Positions 52,262 through 58,947 of a stretch of DNA of 58,947 nucleotides are shown here, in pieces; position 1 is the first letter of the stretch, and every line of letters starts with the position of its first letter. The translations under genes were made by a program, and so were the position numbers. This DNA comes from Acholeplasmatales bacterium (GTDB taxonomy: Bacteria; Bacillota_I; Bacilli_A; Acholeplasmatales; JAEDCM01), in NCBI GenBank assembly GCA_017961685.1, contig JAGCWW010000022.1:1-58947 (forward strand), given 5' to 3'. The notes beneath the pieces are model-generated. The model was not told the origin of the DNA, did not search any database, and saw only the letters and a program-made list of their open reading frames with translations.

Positions 52262-52738
52262 ATGAAACTAAAAAGTGAAGCAGTTAAACAAATTAAAGAG
52301 ATTTGTGCTAGATATGCTGATGAGCCATCTCCATTAATGTTAGTTTTAACTGATGTACAAAAAGAATACGGCTACCTACCACTTGAAGTTCAGGAAGTAA
52401 TTAGTGAAGAATTAAACATTCCTGTTGCTGATATCTATGGTGTTGTTACATTCTATAGCTTCTTCTCTTTACAACCAAAGGGAAAATATGTTATTGGTGT
52501 ATGCATCGGTACAGCTTGTTACGTTAAAGGTGGAGCAAACGTATTAGACAAGTTCAGCGAATTATTAAAAATTAAAGTTGGTCAAACATCTAGCGACGGA
52601 CTATTTACACTTGATGGATTACGTTGCATTGGAGCATGCGGTATCGCACCAGCTCTAACAATAAATGGCAAGGTATATCCAAAAGTCAAAGTTACAGATG
52701 TTGAAGCAATTATTAAAGAATATAGAGATAAGGAGTAA
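52262..52738 (+). CDS. hydC: NuoE-like subunit of electron-bifurcating [FeFe]-hydrogenase
   Basis: 158 aa. Thioredoxin-fold [2Fe-2S] protein with the cysteine pattern CIGTACYVKG and CIGACGIAP. The helical N-terminus (LTDVQKEYGYLPLEVQEVIS) is typical of the NuoE/HndA family. It passes electrons between the FMN subunit and the rest of the complex in the cytoplasm. It is the first gene of hydC-hydB-hydA, with CAAGGAGG upstream. Confidence 0.95.
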   Translation: MKLKSEAVKQIKEICARYADEPSPLMLVLTDVQKEYGYLPLEVQEVISEELNIPVADIYGVVTFYSFFSLQPKGKYVIGVCIGTACYVKGGANVLDKFSELLKIKVGQTSSDGLFTLDGLRCIGACGIAPALTINGKVYPKVKVTDVEAIIKEYRDKE

Positions 52739-52743
52739 TGACT

Positions 52744-54639
52744 ATGGCAAAGGTAATTAAGACAGTTGAAGATTTAAATCAAGAGATTAAGTCATGTACA
52801 GAAAATCTTGATAAGAAATTTGCTGGCAAAAATGGTAAAAGATCAATTACTATTTGTGGTGGTACAGGATGCTTATCAAGTAACTCAGGAGAAATCCTAG
52901 CAAAATTCGAACAATTGATTAAAGAAAAAGGATTATCTGATAAAGTTGATGTTAACGTTGTTGGATGCTTCGGTTTCTGTAGTCAAGGACCATTCGTTAA
53001 AATCTATCCAGAAGATACACTATATCATGCAGTTAAACTTGAAGATGTAGAAAGAATCGTTAACGAAGATATTATCGGTGGTAAGGTTATTGAAGATTTA
53101 TTATATGTAGACTTCAATACTGGAAAGAAATGTACTCGTCAAGAAGACATTCCATTCTATCAAAAGCAAATGCGTATTGCATTACATGGTTGTGGTGTAA
53201 TCAACCCAGAAAACATTGAAGAAGCATTAGGATATGGTGCTTTCCAAGGTTTCAAAAAAGCATTATTAACAATGACTCAACAAGAAGTTATTGATGAAGT
53301 ATTAGCTTCAGGCTTAAGAGGCCGTGGTGGTGGAGGATTCCCTACAGGTAGAAAATGGCAATTTGCTTATGCACAACAAAATGATGAAAAGTATGTAATC
53401 TGTAATGGTGATGAGGGTGACCCAGGTGCATTCATGGACAGATCTATTCTAGAAGGTAACCCAATTGCTGTTATTGAAGGTATGATGATTGCTGGTTATG
53501 CAATTGGTGCTAAAAATGGTTACTACTATGTAAGAGCTGAATATCCAGTTGCTGTTGCACGTTTAAGAAAAGCAATTAAGCAAGTTGAAGAAATGGGATT
53601 ACTAGGCGATAATATCCTAGGAACTGACTTCTCTTTCCGTCTACACATTAGACTAGGTGCTGGTGCTTTCGTATGTGGTGAAGAAACAGCATTACTAAAC
53701 TCAATTGAAGGTAAACGTGGTATGCCAAGACCTCGTCCACCATTCCCAGCTGTAGCTGGTCTATGGGGTAAACCTACAATCGTTAACAACGTTGAAACAT
53801 TTGCTAACGTACCTTACATCTTACGTGAAGGTGCAGCTAAATTAGCAGCTGTTGGTACTGAAAAATCTAAAGGTACTAAGGTATTCGCTTTAGGTGGTAA
53901 AGTAAACAACGTTGGTCTAGTTGAAGTTCCAATGGGAACTACTATTAGAGAATTAGTATATGATATCGGTGGTGGTATCCCTAATAATAAAGAATTTAAA
54001 GCTATCCAAACTGGTGGTCCATCAGGTGGATGTTTAACTAAGGATGAATTAGATACTCCAATCGATTTCGATAGTTTAATCGCATCTGGTTCTATGATGG
54101 GTTCAGGTGGAGCTATCGTTATGGATGAAGATAACTGTATGGTGGACGTTGCTAAGTTCTATATGGAATTTATCTGCGATGAATCATGTGGTAAATGTTC
54201 TCCTTGTAGAATTGGTACAAGAAGATTACTTGAAATCTTAACTAAGGTTACAGATGGAAAAGCAACTATGGATGATTTAAGAGATCTTGAAAACTTAGGT
54301 GAAACAATTAAGGTTGGTTCTCTATGTGCTCTTGGTCAAACTGCTTCTAACCCAATTTTATCTACATTACGTAAATTTAAAGATGAATACATCAGACACG
54401 TTGTTGATAAGAAATGTGATGCTGGTGTATGTAAGAACTTAATGCAATACGTTATCGAAAAGGATAACTGTTGGGGCTGTGGAATGTGTTCTAAGGCTTG
54501 TCCAGTTGATGCAATCCATGTTACTGAATATACAGCTCCAGGTAAGAAAAAACCTGCACTTGAAATTGATCAAACTAAATGTATTAAGTGTGGATCATGT
54601 ATCGCTACATGTAAGTTCCATGCAATTGTAAAAAAGTAA
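52744..54639 (+). CDS. hydB: NuoF-like FMN/NADH subunit of electron-bifurcating [FeFe]-hydrogenase
   Basis: 631 aa from the ATG at 52744, with AAGGAG 8 bases upstream (an ATG at 52738 overlaps the hydC stop). Domains: N-terminal [2Fe-2S] thioredoxin-like (CGGTGCLSS, VVGCFGFCSQGP); FMN/NADH site GLRGRGGGGFPTGRKW with CNGDEGDPGAFMDR; SLBB; ESCGKCSPCRIGTRRL [4Fe-4S]; and a C-terminal two-cluster ferredoxin (CWGCGMCSKACPVDAI, CIKCGSCIATCKFHAI). It is the likely site of flavin-based electron bifurcation. Translation is probably coupled to hydC. Confidence 0.96.
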   Translation: MAKVIKTVEDLNQEIKSCTENLDKKFAGKNGKRSITICGGTGCLSSNSGEILAKFEQLIKEKGLSDKVDVNVVGCFGFCSQGPFVKIYPEDTLYHAVKLEDVERIVNEDIIGGKVIEDLLYVDFNTGKKCTRQEDIPFYQKQMRIALHGCGVINPENIEEALGYGAFQGFKKALLTMTQQEVIDEVLASGLRGRGGGGFPTGRKWQFAYAQQNDEKYVICNGDEGDPGAFMDRSILEGNPIAVIEGMMIAGYAIGAKNGYYYVRAEYPVAVARLRKAIKQVEEMGLLGDNILGTDFSFRLHIRLGAGAFVCGEETALLNSIEGKRGMPRPRPPFPAVAGLWGKPTIVNNVETFANVPYILREGAAKLAAVGTEKSKGTKVFALGGKVNNVGLVEVPMGTTIRELVYDIGGGIPNNKEFKAIQTGGPSGGCLTKDELDTPIDFDSLIASGSMMGSGGAIVMDEDNCMVDVAKFYMEFICDESCGKCSPCRIGTRRLLEILTKVTDGKATMDDLRDLENLGETIKVGSLCALGQTASNPILSTLRKFKDEYIRHVVDKKCDAGVCKNLMQYVIEKDNCWGCGMCSKACPVDAIHVTEYTAPGKKKPALEIDQTKCIKCGSCIATCKFHAIVKK

Positions 54640-54652
54640 GGAGTGAATAAAT

Positions 54653-56425
54653 ATGTCAATGGTAAATATTAAAATTGAAGGTAAAGATTATCAAGTTGAT
54701 AGTTCACTAACTGTTCTACAAGCTGCAAGACAATGTGGATACGATATTCCATCACTTTGTACTTGGCAAGATGGCAAATGCTCACTTGCTTCATGTAGAG
54801 TATGTTTAGTTGCTGTTAAAGGTGCTAGAGGTTTAGTAGCTTCTTGTGTTTACCCAGTAAACGAAGGAATGGAAATCTCAATTTCTGATCCAAAAGCTAC
54901 TGCTGCTAGAAGAACATCAGTTGAACTATTATTATCTAACCACTCTATGAACTGTCAAGCATGTTCAAAGAATGGTCAATGTGAATTATTAGAAGTTGCT
55001 AGAATCGTTGGTGCTAGAGAAGATATGTATAAGGGTGTTAAAACTCCTACTACTTATGATGATGTAGCTCCAGGAATCGTAAGAGATACTTCAAAATGTA
55101 TCCTTTGTGGTAGATGTATTGAAGTATGTAAGCAATACCAAGGTATTGGTGTATTAGGATTTGAAAACAGAGGATTCAAGGCTATCGTTGGTCCTGCTGA
55201 AAACAGAAGTTTCGCAGATAGCCCATGTATTCAATGTGGTCAATGCGTTAACGTATGTCCTACTGGTGCCTTAATGGAAAAATCAGAAATCGAACTAGTT
55301 GATGAAGCTTTAAAGGCTGGAAAGAAAGTAATCGTTCAAACTGCTCCTGCTGTTAGAGCTGCTATCGCTGAAGAATTCGGTGAAAAGATTGGTACTAGTG
55401 GAACAGCTAAAATGTGTGCTGCATTACACCGTCTTGGATTCTATAGAGTATTCGATACAAACTTTGGTGCTGACTTAACAATTATGGAAGAAGCTAGTGA
55501 ATTAGTTGAAAGAATTAAGAATGGTGGAGTTCTACCAATGATTACTTCTTGTTCTCCAGGTTGGATTAACTTCATTGAACTTAACTATCCTGAATTAACT
55601 GATCACTTATCAACTTGTAAGTCTCCACATCAAATGATGGGTGCAATCATTAAAACTTACTATGCTGAAAAGCATGGAATTGATCCAAAAGAAATCTTCA
55701 CAGTTTCAGTAATGCCTTGTACAGCAAAGAAAACTGAAAACAAACGTCCTCAAATGGAAGTTGATGGTTTAAGAGATGTTGATGCTGTATTAACTACTAG
55801 AGAATTAGCTAAGATGATTAGACGTGCTGGTATTAACTGGAATAGACTTCCAAATGAAACATTCGATGATGATTTAATCGGCGAATATACTGGTGCCGGT
55901 GTAATCTTCGGTGTTACTGGTGGTGTTATGGAAGCTGCTGTTAGATCAGCTTACAATATGATTACTGGTAAAGAATTAGAACCAGTTGAATTTATGCCAG
56001 TTAGAGGATTTGAAGGAATTAAAGAAGCTTCAGTTGAAATTAACGGAATTAAGTTAAACTTATGTGTTGCTTCTACTACTAAGAATGCTAAGATCATCAT
56101 GGATGATATTAAAGCAGGTAAGTCTAAATATAACTTCATCGAAATCATGGCTTGTCCAGGTGGATGTATTAATGGTGGTGGACAACCATTCGTTAAACCA
56201 ATCTTCTTACCAAATGAAGATCTAGACATCATGGAAACATATAGACAAAAACGTGCTTCTGTTCTATATAAGGAAGATGAAGGCAAAGAAGTTAGACGTT
56301 CTCACTTAAATAAAGATATTCAAAAATTATATGCTGATTACTTAGAGAAACCAGGTTCACACAAGTCTCATAAGTTACTTCACACAACATATAATAAAGA
56401 TAGAGTAAAATTTCCTTGTAAATAA
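54653..56425 (+). CDS. hydA: [FeFe]-hydrogenase catalytic subunit
   Basis: 590 aa. N-terminal [2Fe-2S] domain (CTWQDGKCSLASCRVC), His-Cys [4Fe-4S] motif (HSMNCQACSKNGQC), two ferredoxin clusters (CILCGRCIEVCK, CIQCGQCVNVCP), then the H-cluster domain with L1 TSCSPGW, L2 MPCTAKK and L3 MACPGGCINGGGQP. The small-subunit-like tail carries YADYLEKPGSHKSHKLL. It produces H2 using electrons from NADH and ferredoxin via HydB/C. L1 has Ser where many enzymes have a second Cys. Confidence 0.97.
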   Translation: MSMVNIKIEGKDYQVDSSLTVLQAARQCGYDIPSLCTWQDGKCSLASCRVCLVAVKGARGLVASCVYPVNEGMEISISDPKATAARRTSVELLLSNHSMNCQACSKNGQCELLEVARIVGAREDMYKGVKTPTTYDDVAPGIVRDTSKCILCGRCIEVCKQYQGIGVLGFENRGFKAIVGPAENRSFADSPCIQCGQCVNVCPTGALMEKSEIELVDEALKAGKKVIVQTAPAVRAAIAEEFGEKIGTSGTAKMCAALHRLGFYRVFDTNFGADLTIMEEASELVERIKNGGVLPMITSCSPGWINFIELNYPELTDHLSTCKSPHQMMGAIIKTYYAEKHGIDPKEIFTVSVMPCTAKKTENKRPQMEVDGLRDVDAVLTTRELAKMIRRAGINWNRLPNETFDDDLIGEYTGAGVIFGVTGGVMEAAVRSAYNMITGKELEPVEFMPVRGFEGIKEASVEINGIKLNLCVASTTKNAKIIMDDIKAGKSKYNFIEIMACPGGCINGGGQPFVKPIFLPNEDLDIMETYRQKRASVLYKEDEGKEVRRSHLNKDIQKLYADYLEKPGSHKSHKLLHTTYNKDRVKFPCK

Positions 56426-56433
56426 CATAAATT

Positions 56434-56460
56434 AAAGGGTAGTTAATCTACCCTTTTTTA
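56434..56460. terminator. Bidirectional terminator between hydA and the ORF6N gene
   Basis: AAAGGGTAG-TTAAT-CTACCCTTT (56434-56456) followed by T-rich sequence on both strands. Confidence 0.85.
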
Positions 56461-57405
56461 TTTTTCTAAAAATTCATTTAATAATAATTTGTATGCATCT
56501 AAATCATCTATTCTCATAATTGTAGTTATTCTTTTACCTCCATCTTTACTAGATGAACCACAGTGGTAAATAATCTCATTAGAAGTATTATAATCAATAA
56601 CAATGTATCTATCATGAAATCTATTATTATTCAATTTAAATGTTATATTTAACCCTGTATCTCTTTTGAAGTCATTTATAAAAATATCATTAATATTGTT
56701 TTTTGCTTTATTATCAGTAAATATAATTATATCAATATTCTGCTTACAAACCTTGAGCAATAAAAGTGTTTTAACATCTATATAATCATCAACTATATAA
56801 ATTGATTTTTTTGCAAGTCTATAAATCGCTTGATAAGCAACAATCGATTCTAATCTTTGCCCATCAAGTATTAAAAAATGCTTAAGATTTGTCTCATCAA
56901 CAATATTTGATTCTATTTTATTGATTTTATTTTTCATTGTTTTAATATCTTCTGTATTAGAATCAACTTTACTTATTAGTTTAAATAAATCATTTGTTGA
57001 AATAATATTATTTGATTTGATAATATAGTCTTTCATTTGTTTGAATAATCTAATTATTGTTTTACTTTGTTTAACAGCAAGTTCTCCTTTCAAAACAGTC
57101 ATAAGCATATATATTCCTTGTTCAGTAAAAGCGTATGGAAGATACCTCCTTTTTGAAATTGTGTTTGCGGTGGATTTTTTCAACCACAAAATATCATTCC
57201 ACTCGTCCCTCTCTAGTTGAAACCTAAAATCTTTTTCAAATCTTTCTATATTGTTTTTAACTTGATTATTAAAATCCCTAGTTTCATATCCATATATTTT
57301 CGCTAACTCAAAATCTAGCATCACCCTTTGGCCTCTAATTTCATAAATCATAGATTCGATTGTCTCACTATTTAATTCAGGTATTATTATATTATTTTCA
57401 CTCAT
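56458..57405 (-). CDS. ORF6N-domain protein with C-terminal phospholipase D-like domain
   Basis: 315 aa. Residues about 15-125 match the ORF6N (phage antirepressor-like) domain: IRGQRVMLDFELAKIYGYET, FNNQVKNNIERF, then LPYAFTEQGIYMLMTVLKG. A short coiled region (140-170) joins a PLD-like domain with FHDRYIVID (HxR-x4-D, Arg replacing the usual Lys) and CGSSSKDGGKR. With a single half-site it would act as a dimer. Such genes travel with phages and mobile elements; no integrase or other phage gene is nearby. It lies opposite the two hydrogenase operons under a consensus promoter. Confidence 0.85.
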   Translation of the reverse strand: MSENNIIIPELNSETIESMIYEIRGQRVMLDFELAKIYGYETRDFNNQVKNNIERFEKDFRFQLERDEWNDILWLKKSTANTISKRRYLPYAFTEQGIYMLMTVLKGELAVKQSKTIIRLFKQMKDYIIKSNNIISTNDLFKLISKVDSNTEDIKTMKNKINKIESNIVDETNLKHFLILDGQRLESIVAYQAIYRLAKKSIYIVDDYIDVKTLLLLKVCKQNIDIIIFTDNKAKNNINDIFINDFKRDTGLNITFKLNNNRFHDRYIVIDYNTSNEIIYHCGSSSKDGGKRITTIMRIDDLDAYKLLLNEFLEK

Positions 57406-57435
57406 AATCCTATTCTCCTTTTAATTTATGCGAAA

Positions 57436-57464
57436 ATTATAGCATAATTATAAGCATGTGTCAA
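57436..57464 (-). promoter_or_regulatory. Consensus promoter of the ORF6N gene
   Basis: On the minus strand TTGACA (57459-57464), 17 bases, TATAAT (57436-57441) preceded by TGC: a full match at -35 and an extended -10. It lies about 30 bases before the start codon. Confidence 0.85.
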
Positions 57465-57470
57465 AATAAA

Positions 57471-57494
57471 AAAGGCTTTACTAAGCCTTTTTAT
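57471..57494. terminator. Hairpin terminator between the ORF6N and hydrogenase genes
   Basis: AAAGGCTT-TACT-AAGCCTTT (57471-57490) with T-rich flanks. No gene in the window ends just before it on either strand. Confidence 0.75.
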
Positions 57495-57563
57495 AAAAAA
57501 TAATAAAACAAATCATTTTATTCATATATTTCAAATATTTTTTTATCAAAAATGCAGAATAAT

Positions 57564-57592
57564 ATTTATGTTTTTACAAAAAATGTTATAAT
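57564..57592 (+). promoter_or_regulatory. Promoter of second hydrogenase gene
   Basis: TGT-TATAAT (57584-57592), an extended -10; the -35 is poor. The gene starts 20 bases downstream with GGAGGTGG. Confidence 0.6.
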
Positions 57593-57612
57593 TACTTTAT
57601 GGAGGTGGTTTT

Positions 57613-58947
57613 ATGTATGATTCCTATGCATCAATAAACTTTATAAGACGTCAAGTGTTTAAGGAAGTAGCAAAAATTGCTTATAATGGTAATTATACTG
57701 ACCTTAATGATATTCCATATATTCTACTTAATGGAAAAGCTAAATATAGAGAATCAATATTCCTAGAACGTGCAATTGTTGCGGAACGTATAAGACTAGC
57801 TATCGGACTACCTGTACGTAGTGCTGATACTCACGGACCACTTTCTAAAGGTATAAAGGATGCAATTAAACCAGTTAGGTTTTATTCTGAACCATTAATT
57901 AATGTAATTGATTTCGCATGTAATGCTTGCCCTACTAATTCCTACTATGTAACTGATAGTTGTGTAGGATGTCTTGCTAACCCTTGTGCAAATATCTGTA
58001 AGGTAGGCGCAATTAAAATAGTTAATGGTAGATCAGTAATAGATCAAGACAAATGTGTAAAATGTGGTAAATGTAAGGAAGTATGTCCTTATGAAGCGAT
58101 TATTCATAGAAAGCGTCCTTGCGAAAAATCATGTGAAATGCACGCAATAGAATCAGATGCTGAAGGAAAAGCTAAAATAAATTATGATAAATGTGTAGCT
58201 TGTGGAATGTGTATTGTTAACTGTCCATTTGGTGCTATAGCTGATAAATCACAAATAGTTCAAGTAATTGAAGCTATTAAATCAAGTACTCCAGTATATG
58301 CTATTGTAGCTCCAGCATTTAGTGCACAATTTGGGCCTAGAGTCACATTAGATAATATAGGTGATTGCCTAAAACAATTAGGTTTTGATGACTTCTTTGA
58401 AGTTGCTATAGGTGCTGATCTTTGTTCTATAGATGAAGCACATGAATATATGGAGAAAGTTCCAAATGAAATTAAATTTATGGCTACTTCTTGTTGCCCT
58501 AGTTGGTATAGAATGGCTAAACATGAGTTTCCTGAATTTAAAGAAAATATATCAATGACACTAACTCCAATGATTCTAACAGCTAAAGCCGTTAAAACAA
58601 AATATCCAAATAGTAAGGTAGTATTTATTGGACCTTGTAGTGCTAAAAAGTTAGAGGTATTAAAAAAGAAAAATGATGGAAGTGTCGATTTTGTTTTAAC
58701 ATTTGAAGAATTAATGGGTATGATACAAGCTAAAGATATTGATTTATCACGCTTAGAATCAACTAATAAAATCAGTGAATCTTCTCCTTTCGGTAAAGGG
58801 TTTGCCGTAAGTGGTGGTGTTGCTAAAAGTGTTTTAGAAGTCATTAAAGAAAAAGATCCTAACATGAATGTTAAAACACATTGTGCAAAAGGATTAGATG
58901 AATGTAGGCAAATGCTTAAAGATGCGAAAAATGGCTTATATGATGGA
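57613..58947 (+). CDS. Second [FeFe]-hydrogenase, group B-like (3' end outside window)
   Basis: I read 445 codons, open to the window end. A helical N-terminal domain of about 100 residues precedes a Cys-rich region: CNAC, CVGCLANPCANICKVGAI, CVKCGKCKEVCPYEAI, CEKSCEMHAI and CVACGMCIVNCPFGAI. The H-cluster domain has L1 ATSCCPSW and L2 GPCSAKK; the L3 cysteines lie outside. This resembles monomeric group B hydrogenases of clostridia, whose physiological role (H2 uptake or ferredoxin recycling) is unclear. It has its own promoter and GGAGGTGG before the ATG. Confidence 0.92.
   Translation, partial: MYDSYASINFIRRQVFKEVAKIAYNGNYTDLNDIPYILLNGKAKYRESIFLERAIVAERIRLAIGLPVRSADTHGPLSKGIKDAIKPVRFYSEPLINVIDFACNACPTNSYYVTDSCVGCLANPCANICKVGAIKIVNGRSVIDQDKCVKCGKCKEVCPYEAIIHRKRPCEKSCEMHAIESDAEGKAKINYDKCVACGMCIVNCPFGAIADKSQIVQVIEAIKSSTPVYAIVAPAFSAQFGPRVTLDNIGDCLKQLGFDDFFEVAIGADLCSIDEAHEYMEKVPNEIKFMATSCCPSWYRMAKHEFPEFKENISMTLTPMILTAKAVKTKYPNSKVVFIGPCSAKKLEVLKKKNDGSVDFVLTFEELMGMIQAKDIDLSRLESTNKISESSPFGKGFAVSGGVAKSVLEVIKEKDPNMNVKTHCAKGLDECRQMLKDAKNGLYDG

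Noticed and set aside
56458..57494. Prophage remnant
   Set aside because: Only one phage-type gene is present, with no integrase, attachment repeats or structural genes in the flanks.

Overview
The window is AT-rich DNA from a low-GC Gram-positive bacterium. TGA is a stop codon: the ABC ATPase at 25223 and rbgA at 47155 both end on TGA, and tryptophan is TGG, so this is not the Mycoplasma code. Three things point to Bacilli: the gene order polA / mutM / coaE / dnaB / dnaI / thrS, the ffh-ylxM-ftsY operon, and a T-box leader on thrS. Two [FeFe]-hydrogenases point to a strict anaerobe. No sporulation genes and no LPXTG proteins were seen. An uncultured gut lineage near RF39/Erysipelotrichia fits, but that placement is inference.

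Layout. 1-867 holds the start of fba. 868-1336 holds a compact two-ORF locus with an antisense RNA. 1337-11261 (minus strand) carries four lipoproteins, an RND exporter and its TetR regulator. 11275-24380 (minus strand) is housekeeping: rRNA methyltransferase, Mrp, thrS, dnaI, dnaB, a fused mutM-coaE, a nitroreductase and polA. 24472-38780 (plus strand) is a surface island: a small membrane protein, an ABC exporter, an 808-residue surface protein and a 2,922-residue repeat protein with a C-terminal Hint-like domain. 38900-39230 holds a second copy of the two-ORF locus. 39306-51037 carries SRP genes, topA, rnhB, rbgA, lepB and a soluble FtsK. 51211-58947 carries a HAD phosphatase, the bifurcating-type hydrogenase hydCBA, an ORF6N/PLD gene and a second, truncated hydrogenase.

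The most interesting signal is the pair of paralogous loci at about 990-1316 and 38864-39253. Each encodes a short leader peptide starting MKYL, then a 22-23 residue hydrophobic peptide starting MDYLV and ending KR. In each, a convergent antisense promoter faces the gene, and a shared hairpin terminator lies between two direct repeats. A segment of the mRNA 5' region can pair with its 3' UTR, and one base pair covaries between the copies. This is the layout of par/Fst type I toxin-antitoxin loci with a Hok/Mok-like coupled leader, but I do not recognise the peptide family. Two sequence boxes upstream of the promoters sit at identical distances from the -10 in both copies.

How the genes work together. 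The ABC exporter and the two large surface proteins may form one export and display unit. The tandem lipoproteins look like a lineage-specific family with shared terminators. hydCBA would couple NADH and ferredoxin oxidation to H2 production. All functional statements rest on reading motifs by eye; no database search was run.
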